Source: Pseudomonadales bacterium
GTDB lineage: Bacteria > Pseudomonadota > Gammaproteobacteria > Pseudomonadales > Azotimanducaceae
Direction: 5' to 3'
Assembly: GCA_028281885.1 (NCBI GenBank)
Contig: JANQJA010000011.1
Coordinates: 1 to 64,000 of the forward strand
DNA: 64,000 nucleotides
Position numbers and translations under genes: made by a program. Numbering within the stretch: the first letter of the stretch is position 1; the number at the start of each line of letters is the position of its first letter. Below are positions 43,762-53,200 of the stretch, piece by piece. The notes under the pieces were generated by a model. The model searched no databases. It was not told the origin of the DNA and saw only the letters and a program-made list of their open reading frames with translations.

Positions 43762-46578
43762 ATGTCTTACAAGGTCCTCATCATAGAAGATGAAGCGCTC
43801 GTCGCCAGAGAGCTGAAGGCGAGACTGACCAACATGGGATACGACGTTTGCGGTGTGGCTTATGGCAGGGATGGCATTGAGCTTGCCCGCGAGGTAATCC
43901 CGGACATTCTGCTCACTGACATTCATCTCAAAGACGGCGAAGACGGCATTGCCGTGGCAGAAGAAATTCAGCGCCATTTGAATCTGCCGGTGGTGTTTCT
44001 GACCGCGTATTCCGATGAAGAAACCGTATCCCGCGCCAAATCGGTGACACCCTATGGCTACATCATCAAGCCGGTAGAAAACAGGGAGCTGCAGATTGTC
44101 CTGGAAATGGCGCTTTACAAACACAATATCGAGCAGGAACTCAAGCAGACCCGGGATCTGTTGCAGACAGCGCTGCAGTGTATCGGCAATTCAGTGGTAT
44201 TTGTTGACCGCGACGGCCAGGTCGTGGACATGAATGACGATGCCCGGGAGTTGCTGGATGCAGAGGGCGAAGGGCGCCCCTGGTATGAGCTGTTTGGAAT
44301 TGATCCGGCATCATCGATTGGCGAAAAAATCAGCCGGGCACAGGCGGATGCCCAGATCACGAAGCTGGCCCCTTTTATTGTTCAAACCTCCGGCGGCAGC
44401 CGGCTGGTCGATGGGATCGTCGGTCCCCGGGAAGCCGGCGCCGTGTTGATTATTCGTGAATTGTCGGACCTTCGAGACCCGCTTGAGCCAATTCCCCGAC
44501 CAGATGAGGAGCGGCTGACGCCCTCAGAATCATCGCTTTGTCTGATGATGGTGGGTGTCGATGGTAACGATCATGCAGTGTCGCAAGCGCAGATGTTGCT
44601 ACATCAGCGGCTGCGATCAACGGATCTGGTGAGTCCTCACGGACGTCGGGAACTGGCCGTCAGCATGCCCTATACGCAACTGGCAGAGGGCCGGCCGATT
44701 GCTGATTCGATTCTGGCCGCTCTCAAGGAGCAGGATAGTGAGGTCGTGTTCAGCGTTGGGCTTGCCTCGGCAATGCCAAACGAACAGCAGCCCTTTGAGC
44801 TGTTTCGACGCGCTGCACGGGCACTGGAGCTGTCCCGGGACACTGGTGGGGGGCGAGTAGTCGTTTTCAATGATGATGGCGAATCGGTCGATTCAATCCC
44901 GGCGTTATCCAGTGACCGGGAACGTGCCTATCACAATGTCGTGCTGCTCTGGAACGTCATGAACCTGGTGGTCAATACCCGCGATCGGCAGACGTTGTCT
45001 GAGCGGGTCAGTGAGCATGTGTTGAATTCGTTTGGTTTCGAGTGCGTCGCAGTGCTGGAACAACGCGGCGATGCTGTTATGAGTATTGGTGGCGTGCAGG
45101 GGCCAGAGGCAAATCTGATCGACAGTGTCGCGGACCTGCATCTGAATGAACGTGACTTTGTCGCCATCAACGAACTGATGGCCAGTGAGAATGGCAACGT
45201 TCAGATCGATGATCGTTGTATCTTTCGGGCGGGTTCATCACTTCTTGTTTTCATTGTCTCCAGCTGGGCCCCGGATCCCGAACAGCGAGAGTTCCTTCAG
45301 ACATTGTTGAATTATGCGGCCCCCGGCCTGGTTGCCAGCAGCAATGGCGGCGAACGAGACCAGCGTGTCGATGAACGCCAGATCATCTATCGTTCACCGC
45401 GGATGAAGAGCATTCTCGACAGCGTAGAACTGGTGGCGCCGACTGAGGCGACGGTATTGATCGTCGGTGAGTCGGGGACAGGAAAGGAGAGTATTGCGCG
45501 GAGGATTCATGAACTGAGTCCACGGGCGTCCAAGCCTTTTACTATCGTTGATTGTGGCGCGGTAGTCAGTTCCCTGGTTGAAAGTGAGCTCTTTGGTCAT
45601 GTGCGGGGTGCGTTTACCGGAGCCGATCGTGATTTTCCGGGGCGGCTAAAGGAAGCTGACGGAGGCACTGTACTGCTGGACGAGGTCGGCGAACTACCAC
45701 TTGATGTACAGGTCAAGCTGTTGCGGTTTGTCCAGGATCAACAGTTTGTGCCCGTTGGTGGTCGTGGGTACGAGCGGGTTGATACCCGCATCGTGGCGGC
45801 GACCAACCGGGACCTCGAGGCTGCTGTCCGCGAAGGCTCATTTCGTGAGGACCTGTTTTATCGGCTCAACGTGTTTGCGATCAATGTGCCGCCTCTGCGC
45901 GACCGCGAAGGTGACCTGGTGTTGCTCGCGAGGCACTTTCTCGCTCGCTACGCTGCACAGTATGGCAAGCAGATCGTGGGCTTCACGGCAGAAGCGGAAG
46001 CGGCATTGCTGGAGCAACCCTGGCTCGGCAATATTCGGGAACTCATGAACATCGTCAACCGAGCCGTCATTCTTTGCCGCGATGATCGGATCAGCAACAT
46101 TCATCTGGGTTTGTTCCCAAACCCGGATACGGCCGCAGAAGTATCGGAAGGCAAGGTAGAGCGACTGGGACGCTGGGTGAACGAGTGGGTCGGTCGCGCG
46201 CTTGAGTTGCCGCAACCGCCCCCGCTGGCACAGTGGCTGGAGGAAGATCTGATAGAGATGACGATGGTGGAGCAGGGAGACGTGTTAAATCGCGCGGCCA
46301 GGCAACTGCAAGTGCCTGAGTCGACGCTGCGTCGCAGGGTGGCGCGGTTGCGGGAATCGCAACGGGACGCGGAGCGGAGCCCGGCAGCAGAGACAGTTGG
46401 ACGCGCCATGTCTGACCTGTTTGCCCTGGCAGCAGAAGAAGGACATTCCGCCTTGACCGTGGTTGAAACCCTGATTCTTCGCAATCTGGAGCAACGACAT
46501 GTCAGTCGCCAGACCGCCGCGGAGGTGATGGGTGTGTCGCTGCCAACCTATCGAAAACTGGTATCAGAAACGCCGTAA
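43762..46578 (+). CDS. REC-PAS-(degenerate GGDEF)-GAF sigma-54 activator
   Basis: An enhancer-binding protein of 938 residues. Residues 1-125 are a receiver domain with phosphoacceptor Asp53. Residues 130-230 look like PAS. Residues 250-375 resemble a GGDEF fold with HGRREL in place of GGDEF, so not catalytic. Residues 395-535 are GAF-like. The AAA+ domain (545-785) has Walker A GESGTGK at 569-575, GAFTGA at 616-621 and WLGNIREL near 754, so it should remodel sigma-54 polymerase. Two Fis-type helix-turn-helix segments end the protein (about 835-867 and 897-938). The REC domain is closely similar to that of the protein at 53898. Its target is probably the -24/-12 promoter 134 bases downstream. 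Confidence 0.88.
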   Translation: MSYKVLIIEDEALVARELKARLTNMGYDVCGVAYGRDGIELAREVIPDILLTDIHLKDGEDGIAVAEEIQRHLNLPVVFLTAYSDEETVSRAKSVTPYGYIIKPVENRELQIVLEMALYKHNIEQELKQTRDLLQTALQCIGNSVVFVDRDGQVVDMNDDARELLDAEGEGRPWYELFGIDPASSIGEKISRAQADAQITKLAPFIVQTSGGSRLVDGIVGPREAGAVLIIRELSDLRDPLEPIPRPDEERLTPSESSLCLMMVGVDGNDHAVSQAQMLLHQRLRSTDLVSPHGRRELAVSMPYTQLAEGRPIADSILAALKEQDSEVVFSVGLASAMPNEQQPFELFRRAARALELSRDTGGGRVVVFNDDGESVDSIPALSSDRERAYHNVVLLWNVMNLVVNTRDRQTLSERVSEHVLNSFGFECVAVLEQRGDAVMSIGGVQGPEANLIDSVADLHLNERDFVAINELMASENGNVQIDDRCIFRAGSSLLVFIVSSWAPDPEQREFLQTLLNYAAPGLVASSNGGERDQRVDERQIIYRSPRMKSILDSVELVAPTEATVLIVGESGTGKESIARRIHELSPRASKPFTIVDCGAVVSSLVESELFGHVRGAFTGADRDFPGRLKEADGGTVLLDEVGELPLDVQVKLLRFVQDQQFVPVGGRGYERVDTRIVAATNRDLEAAVREGSFREDLFYRLNVFAINVPPLRDREGDLVLLARHFLARYAAQYGKQIVGFTAEAEAALLEQPWLGNIRELMNIVNRAVILCRDDRISNIHLGLFPNPDTAAEVSEGKVERLGRWVNEWVGRALELPQPPPLAQWLEEDLIEMTMVEQGDVLNRAARQLQVPESTLRRRVARLRESQRDAERSPAAETVGRAMSDLFALAAEEGHSALTVVETLILRNLEQRHVSRQTAAEVMGVSLPTYRKLVSETP

Positions 46579-46585
46579 TTTTCAC

Positions 46586-46626
46586 ATACGAATAATATGA
46601 CGTATAAAAATGGCGAAAATACGCCA
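46586..46626. promoter_or_regulatory. Two short inverted repeats, candidate enhancer sites
   Basis: ATACG-N10-CGTAT (46586-46605) and TGGCG-N6-CGCCA (46611-46626) lie about 110-150 bases upstream of the predicted sigma-54 start. That is the usual distance for activator binding. They sit just after the activator's own stop. The second could instead be a weak terminator. Confidence 0.35.
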
Positions 46627-46689
46627 AAAATATCCGCCAAAAATTTCTTTTCTATTTCTTCGCGAAGATTGAACCCTCACTAAATCAGC

Positions 46690-46707
46690 AAGTTACGATG
46701 GTAACTT
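46690..46707. promoter_or_regulatory. Palindrome next to the -24 element
   Basis: AAGTTAC-GATG-GTAACTT is a perfect seven-bp inverted repeat ending seven bases before the GG of the -24 box. A protein bound here would touch sigma-54 polymerase, so a repressor or an accessory factor is plausible. Confidence 0.4.
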
Positions 46708-46711
46708 GAAG

Positions 46712-46729
46712 CTGGCATAACTTCTGCTT
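46712..46729 (+). promoter_or_regulatory. Sigma-54 (-24/-12) promoter of the repeat-protease operon
   Basis: CTGGCATAACTTCTGCTT has the invariant GG (46714-46715) and GC (46726-46727) with exactly ten bases between, plus TGGCA at -24. Only the TT before GC is CT. The predicted start of transcription is about 46739, giving a leader of about 78 bases before the protease ATG. The upstream gene encodes a sigma-54 activator. Confidence 0.65.
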
Positions 46730-46816
46730 TAATACTCTCACGTTTATTACAGGAAAATTGCGGATCTTCGCTGATCACGTTGATCAGTTGCTGTTCGCTG
46801 CCCAATGGAGTGCCGA

Positions 46817-49800
46817 ATGAACCGAATCAAGTTCGTAGTACTGTTTTTAATGGTCTTTGCAAACATGGACGTCATTGCTGACGAGAATTCTCTGCTCGCT
46901 CATTTCGTATGGGACCAGGAGCTGAAGTCTTCTCGACTCGGTCAGGCTACGTCGCTGGACGTACAGGTTAGGGAAGAAGAGGACAAGGACGTCACCTTCG
47001 ACCTTCAGGATCATCTCAAGGATGCGTCCGACTCGGAGTTTCTGGAAGGGAATGACAGGGACGTCACTTCCGGTATCACTCACTATCTCTGGGATGGTGA
47101 AACCGGTGCAAAAGGCGGTCGCTATCTCTGGGATACAGAATCGGCTGTGCTCGCCCATTACCTCTGGGACGGAGAAAGCAGCAGTGGCATCAAGTCCGTG
47201 CTTCAGGAAGAGCTTCCAGCAACGGAAGCGATGATTGGACACTTCCTTTGGGATGCGGAGTCAGCGGGTGGGCTGGTACCTGGCGTGATCGAACCTCAGT
47301 TGCCTGACCTTCGCGCGGAAGAAGTGCATGCGGATATCCGGTTCGATGGAATGATCGCCCGCTATCTGTGGGATGCGGAAACCGATGGGACCCTACTACC
47401 AGGCGTGGTTGAAAGGGCGCTGTTGGATCTTCGCACGGAAGAAGCGCCAGCTCACCGTATGGCTGGCTATTTGTGGGATGAAGAGAGAAAAGAGGGTGGT
47501 AGCGGTTATCGGCCCTCGGACCTTCTCGGGAGATACCTTTGGGACGCCGAGAGTCAGGCCGCTCAGGGACAGATGCTTGCCTCGATCGGCCAGATCATGC
47601 TGGCACCGACAAAGCGCGAATTTATTCTGGTGGCAAAAGACCCGGCGAGGCTTGAAGCGCGCCTGCGGCTCCTGAATGCAAGTGATATTGAATCGATTGA
47701 ACTGATCAATGCGGTGGCAGCCAGCCTGACGGACGAGCAGCTGAGGCAGTTGCAGCGGGATCCGAATGTCACGGCGATCACAGAGAACAGATCGGTAAAA
47801 ACCGCTGTCGCCAACGAACAGCGCCGAATTGATGCCTGGTCATCCAAAGAGTTTGAGAAGATCAATGGTCGTGGCCAGAAGTTGCGCAGCTATCTCAACG
47901 AGTGGCGTAGGCAGACCGGCACGGACGAAGCGAGTAGTGCCAGTGAGTCTGATGACGCAAGTGATCGAGGCGACAAACTACTCAGTGATCTGAACCGCTG
48001 GCGCCGAAAGACACATTTTCCGGAGCTGATTGAAGCAGATGTGCTCCATCGCGAGGGCGTGACCGGGGATGGCATCGGTGTGGCCATTGTTGATACCGGG
48101 CTATGGGACACTCGGGCACTTTCACGGGATACCCAGGGAGATGATCGTGTTATCGCGTTCTACGATGCGATCGAGAATCGTACTGATCTGAAGATCACGG
48201 ATGAGAACGGCCATGGCTCTCACATCGCCAGTGTTGTGGCGAGTTCAATTCCGTCTATTGACGAGGGTAGTACCGTCAAGGGAACCCCGACAGGCGCGTA
48301 CCACGGGGTAGCGCCGGACGCCGACCTGGTGGTTATCAAGGCGTTTGACGAGGACGGCCGTGGTACCTACCTGAACGTCATACGTGGTATTGCGTTCGCG
48401 ATTGCCCACAAGGAAGAGTACAACATTCGCGTGCTGAACCTGTCGTTCAGCGGCACTCCGATGTCTCACTACTGGCAGGATCCGATGAACCTGGCTGTGA
48501 TGGCAGCCTGGCAGGCGGGAATCGTGGTCGTGGTGTCGGCCGGCAACCATGGACCTGATCCAATGACGATCGGTGTACCTGGCAATGTCCCCTACGTGGT
48601 GACTGTGGGGGCGATGACTGATCACTACACGCCGGACGATCCGAGCGATGATTATCTTGCGACCTTCTCCTCTGCGGGTCCCACGCTTGAGGGATTTGTA
48701 AAACCGGAAATTACCGCACCCGGTGGCCATATCACCGGCATCATCCAGAAGGGCACGACCATCGCACTTGAGCATCCGGAATTTCATGATGGTTACAACT
48801 TTTTCATGATGTCCGGCACGTCCCAGGCGTCGGCCGTCGCGGCGGGCGTCGCGGCACTGATGCTGCAGCTGAGGCCTGAACTTACACCGAACGAAGTGAA
48901 GTGCAAGCTGATGGCGTCGGCCAGGGCGGCGACGCGGGAGGACGGATCTCTGGCTTACAGCCTGTTCCAGCAGGGAGCAGGACTGATCAACGCGGTCGAT
49001 GCCGTATTCAGTGAAGCGAGTGGTTGTGCCAACGGCGGTCTCGATCTGCTCAAGGACCTGGCCGGCATTGAACATTATGGTGGCCCGGCCAATCGCACTG
49101 CCGATGGCAATTTCTACATGACAACCAGTGACGGCTACATCTGGAACATGGGTGATGTCGCCAGTACGGATGGCTACATCTGGAACATGGGCTACATCTG
49201 GAATATGGGTTACATCTGGAACATGGGCTACATCTGGAACATGAGTGCCCTCGAATCCAATGGCTACATCTGGAACATGTCCGACTTTGAAGCCAACGGT
49301 TACATCTGGAACATGGCGCAGCTCGAACAGGATGGCTACATCTGGAACATGAGTTCTGCAGAAACCGAGGGCTACATCTGGAATATGAATGATCCGGAGA
49401 ACGCGGGTTATATCTGGAACATGAATGATCCGGAGAATGCCGGCTACATCTGGAACATGAGTTCTGCGGAAACCGAGGGCTACATCTGGAACATGGGTTC
49501 GCCCGAATCGCAGGGTTATATCTGGAACATGGGCAATCCCGAAAACGCGGGTTATATCTGGAACATGGCCTTCTCGGAGACCGAAGGCTACATCTGGAAC
49601 ATGGGCTACATCTGGAACATGAACAGCCCTGAGAGCGCAGGCTACATCTGGAATATGGGCGCCTCTGATAACGCCGGTTATATCTGGAACATGTCCGGTG
49701 CGGAGACCGAAGGCTATATCTGGAACATGGCGAGCGCTGAAAACTCAGGGTACATCTGGAATATGAATTCGGCAGAAAACGCCGGCTACATCTGGAACAT

Positions 49801-50236
49801 GAGCGCGCCGGAGACCGAGGGTTATATCTGGAATATGAGTGCGCCGGAGACAGAGGGTTACATCTGGAACATGAGCGCGCCAGAGACCGAAGGTTATATC
49901 TGGAACATGTCCAGCGCTGACAGTGCCGGTTACATCTGGAACATGTCGAATGCAAACAGTGCGGGCTATATCTGGAATATGTCTACCGCGGACAATGCGG
50001 GTTACATCTGGAACATGAACGCGCCGCAGACTGAGGGCTACATCTGGAACATGAACTCGCCTGAGAGCGCCGGCTACATCTGGAACATGGCCGCCAGCGA
50101 AAGCGCGGGTTACATCTGGAACATGTCGGGCGCCGACAGTGCGGGATATATCTGGAACATGAACGACACTGAAAATGCCGGTTATATCTGGAATATGAGC
50201 CAACTGACGACCAATCGCTGGGTCGCGCAGGAATGA
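46817..50236 (+). CDS. Secreted subtilisin-like protease with YLWD and GYIWNM repeats
   Basis: A 1139-residue protein from the ATG at 46817 (GGAG six bases upstream); an ATG four codons earlier is possible. Residues 1-21 are a signal peptide (MNRIKFVVLFLMVFANMDVIA). Residues 28-245 carry eight (F/Y)(L/V)WDxE motifs spaced irregularly. About 265-330 look like an I9 propeptide. The S8 catalytic domain follows: Asp426 in VDTGLWD, His466 in NGHGSHIA, oxyanion Asn577 in SAGNHG, and Ser669 in SGTSQASAVAAG, all intact. Residues 773-1127 are 32 GYIWNM motifs. Both repeat types share a Y-(L/I)-W-(D/N) core. No membrane anchor or LPXTG-like signal ends the chain. It is the first gene after a sigma-54 promoter, with a sensor kinase three bases downstream. 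The protease class is certain and the role is not. Confidence 0.9.
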   Translation: MNRIKFVVLFLMVFANMDVIADENSLLAHFVWDQELKSSRLGQATSLDVQVREEEDKDVTFDLQDHLKDASDSEFLEGNDRDVTSGITHYLWDGETGAKGGRYLWDTESAVLAHYLWDGESSSGIKSVLQEELPATEAMIGHFLWDAESAGGLVPGVIEPQLPDLRAEEVHADIRFDGMIARYLWDAETDGTLLPGVVERALLDLRTEEAPAHRMAGYLWDEERKEGGSGYRPSDLLGRYLWDAESQAAQGQMLASIGQIMLAPTKREFILVAKDPARLEARLRLLNASDIESIELINAVAASLTDEQLRQLQRDPNVTAITENRSVKTAVANEQRRIDAWSSKEFEKINGRGQKLRSYLNEWRRQTGTDEASSASESDDASDRGDKLLSDLNRWRRKTHFPELIEADVLHREGVTGDGIGVAIVDTGLWDTRALSRDTQGDDRVIAFYDAIENRTDLKITDENGHGSHIASVVASSIPSIDEGSTVKGTPTGAYHGVAPDADLVVIKAFDEDGRGTYLNVIRGIAFAIAHKEEYNIRVLNLSFSGTPMSHYWQDPMNLAVMAAWQAGIVVVVSAGNHGPDPMTIGVPGNVPYVVTVGAMTDHYTPDDPSDDYLATFSSAGPTLEGFVKPEITAPGGHITGIIQKGTTIALEHPEFHDGYNFFMMSGTSQASAVAAGVAALMLQLRPELTPNEVKCKLMASARAATREDGSLAYSLFQQGAGLINAVDAVFSEASGCANGGLDLLKDLAGIEHYGGPANRTADGNFYMTTSDGYIWNMGDVASTDGYIWNMGYIWNMGYIWNMGYIWNMSALESNGYIWNMSDFEANGYIWNMAQLEQDGYIWNMSSAETEGYIWNMNDPENAGYIWNMNDPENAGYIWNMSSAETEGYIWNMGSPESQGYIWNMGNPENAGYIWNMAFSETEGYIWNMGYIWNMNSPESAGYIWNMGASDNAGYIWNMSGAETEGYIWNMASAENSGYIWNMNSAENAGYIWNMSAPETEGYIWNMSAPETEGYIWNMSAPETEGYIWNMSSADSAGYIWNMSNANSAGYIWNMSTADNAGYIWNMNAPQTEGYIWNMNSPESAGYIWNMAASESAGYIWNMSGADSAGYIWNMNDTENAGYIWNMSQLTTNRWVAQE
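46898..47551 (+). repeat. N-terminal (H/R)(F/Y)LWDxE coding repeats, 8 copies
   Basis: Eight motifs encode AHFVWDQE, THYLWDGE, GRYLWDTE, AHYLWDGE, GHFLWDAE, ARYLWDAE, AGYLWDEE and GRYLWDAE. Spacing varies from 11 to over 50 residues, and two copies are followed by a longer shared block (LLPGVVE/LVPGVIE, then DLR(A/T)EE). They precede the propeptide, so activation would separate them from the C-terminal array. Confidence 0.85.
49133..50197 (+). repeat. C-terminal array of 32 GYIWNM codon repeats
   Basis: The 355 codons contain 32 exact GYIWNM hexapeptides. Twenty-six are followed by a six-residue linker of type (S/N/G/A)xx(E/D/Q/N)xx (SAPETE, NDPENA, NSPESA), giving a 36-base, 12-residue period. 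The first linker has seven residues, four copies abut the next with no linker, and the last is followed by the C-terminal tail. No copy deviates in the hexapeptide, yet codons vary (TAC/TAT, AAC/AAT), which points to selection on the protein. Identical neighbours (NDPENA twice, SAPETE three times) suggest recent duplication. Confidence 0.95.
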
Positions 50237-50239
50237 TCA

Positions 50240-53200
50240 TTGTTTGACGATCTATTACAGTTTTACTGGCCACATGGTCGCAGGGTTCAACAGCGGGTTG
50301 GGCGAAGGATGTTGCTCAGCCCGCTGCACCTTGCATTGTTGCTTGTTGTCATCGCGACAGCTGCGTTTACTACGGTTGTCCAGGCTGACGCACCCAAACT
50401 GTCTGATCGTCGCAATCTGATTTTCGACCGGCTGAGCACCGAGCACGGTCTGTCCCAGGCGGGTATCTCTGCCATCGTTCAGGACAGTCAGGGCTTCGTC
50501 TGGGTTGGTACCCAGGAAGGCCTCTACCAATACGATGGCTACGGCTTCAAGCCCTACTATCGGATGGAGAGTGAGGCTGGTTCATTGTCCCATGACGCTA
50601 TCTGGGATCTGTTGCCGGGTGAGGATGGCAGCTTATGGGTTGGAACGGACGCCGGCCTTAATCGATATGATCCGACCACGGACAGATTTGAGCGACATTG
50701 GCTGATCGGTGAGGGGTCCAGTGTTCCTGGGAGTCGTCATGAAGTGATTCACACCCTCTACCGGGATAGTGCGGGCGTGCTTTGGGTTGGTACCGGCGCC
50801 GGCCTTGCACGCCAGGTCGCAGACGGTAGTTTTGAACACTTCCACTATGACGTGAATGATCCATCTTCCATTGGTCGAGGCAGTGTGCGAGCCATCCTCG
50901 AAGATTCCAATGGTCATCTCTGGGTCGGGACTGAACTCGGCGGCCTGCAACAGTTCGATCGCGACGGAGGCCAGTTTCAGCATTACACGCGGGAAACGGG
51001 TGTACTGAGGGACAACTATGTACGCGCCCTCATGGAAGACAGCGGACAGCTTTGGGTGTCGACCTTCAACGGCGGCATCACGGTACTTGACCTTGCTTCC
51101 GGCGAGGTGCGGCAGATCAGTACGAGTGATCGACGGTCGGGCCTGAGATCTGATCGTGTTCGTGCGCTACTGAAGGATCAACGTGGCGATATCTGGGTGG
51201 GTACCGACGGTGGGCTGCATCTCTGGGACCGTGAAAGGGAACAGTTCACCCACTATGTCTACGATCCGACGGATCCGCAGAGTATTAGCGACAACACCGT
51301 CTTCGTCCTGTTTCAGGATATAGGCGGCGTGATCTGGGTGGGGACCTTCAACGGGGTCAGCAAGTGGAACGCGAATATCGAAACTTTCCCGCATGTGCGC
51401 CGGGGTTCTGAGTCCGGGGAAGGGCTGAGCAATAATTCGATCACGTCATTTTCAGAGATGGCGGAATCGATATGGGTCGGAACCTTTGGTGGGCTGAACC
51501 GGTGGAACGCCGATTCCGGCAGGTTCGATCTTGTCCTGACCACCGCAGATGGTCTCCCCGACGACCGGGTGATGTCGCTTGCCTCGCGCCGCGATGAACT
51601 GTGGGTCGGGACCATGTCGGGGGGCGTTGGACTGTTTGTGGATGGCAGGTTTGTCGCGAACTTTCGTCACGACGAGGCCGATGAGACGACCATTAGCGGT
51701 GACGCAGTGAGTGACGTTCTGGTCGATAGTGTGGGTCGACTGTGGTTTACGATCTGGGGAGGTGGTGTCAACCGGTATCTTGACGATGGGCGTTTCAAGC
51801 GCTACCCCGACGCTTCGGTAGAAGGTGGAGAATTCAGTGACCTTCGGGCGGTTGCCATTGAACAGGCGCCGGATGGCAGGCTCTGGATTGCGACTGACGG
51901 CGGCGGCGTGGTTATCCTGGATCCCGTCAATGGACAGACCGAGTCCTTGCGATATCAGCCTGATAACCCTGCCAGCCTGAGTAGCGACAATGTCATCAGC
52001 CTGCACTACGCCGCCGATACCATGTGGGTGGGTACGCGTGACCGGGGGCTCAATGCGTATCGGCAGGAAACTGGCAGCTTTTCTCATTTCACCAAGACGG
52101 ACGGCCTGGCGAGCGATGCGGTCTATGGGATTCTCGATGATGAGCGCGGCAATCTGTGGATCAGTGGCGGCAAAGGGCTTTCGGTGCTGAATCCGTTGTC
52201 CGGTGAGTTCCAGCGTTATGACGCAACACACGGGTTACAGGCCGATGACTTCAACAGCGGCGCCAGCCTGAAACTGGCGGACGGAAGTTTTCTGTTTGGC
52301 GGCAACAACGGTTTCAATGCTTTTGATCCGTCGCATATCCGTGGCAATACCTACGTACCCGAGATTGTCATTACCGAGTTCTCCAAATTTAACGAGCCGT
52401 TCTCGTTCGATGCCCCGATATTCCTTTCAAAGCACATTGACCTGGCCTACGACGACTTTGTCATTGGCTTTGAATTCTCGGCGATGGATTTCACCGCGCC
52501 CGAGAAGAACCGTTATCAATATATGCTGGAAGGCTTTGATCGTGACTGGGTGGATGCAAGGCCAGGTGCACGACAGGTGACATATACGAACCTGGACCCC
52601 GGGGATTATCGGTTCAGGGTCCGTGGCTCGAACAATGACGGTATCTGGAATGATCGCGGAAGTTCGATCAGCATCACGGTGAATCCGCCGATGTGGGCTA
52701 CCTGGTGGGCCTATCTGGGTTATGCCGGGCTTGCAGTCATCGCGTTGTATCAGGTTCAGCGAGCCAATGAACAGAGACTGCGTCGCGAGGCAGAGAAACG
52801 GTACAGCGAGCGATTGCAGCTCTACATCGAATCGCTTGAGGAAGCGACAGATTGTGTATTGATCGCTGATTCCAATAAGAATCTCATGTATGCGAACAAT
52901 GCGATCTTCCCCATCCTGGGATTGAATGCTGCCCAGTCTGTTGGTCGTTCGATTCTCGCTTTGTTATTCGCGGAGGAGTCGGATGTCGACCTCGCCCGCC
53001 AGGGTCTTGAACGTGAAGGGCGTTGGCATGGAGAGGTCGATCGGATTCGTGATGGTGAGACAGTGACGACCGAAATCACCATCGCGTCCGTAAAAGACGG
53101 AGCGCAAAACGAGACGGCTTTCGTTTGTATTGCTCGTGATATCAGCGAACGGAAACGTACCCAGGCGGAACTCGAACAGCACCGCCGGAATCTCGAATCG

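Noticed and set aside
48245..49075. 276-residue minus-strand frame inside the protease gene
   Set aside because: It is antisense to the conserved S8 catalytic domain. The composition is His/Arg rich with no known motif.
49133..50197. CRISPR-like periodicity (36-base unit)
   Set aside because: The unit is in frame, the conserved part is 18 bases with synonymous variation, and spacers are not unique. It is a coding repeat.
49050..50203. Long antisense reading frames rich in Cys-Ser-Arg or HVPD repeats
   Set aside because: They are the mirror of the GYIWNM array. Periodic sense codons keep antisense frames open, and the products have no signal, fold or ribosome site.
46817..50236. Precursor of a radical-SAM cyclophane peptide (W-N-x motifs)
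   Set aside because: No radical SAM or other peptide-modifying enzyme is in the window, and the protein is a large exported protease.
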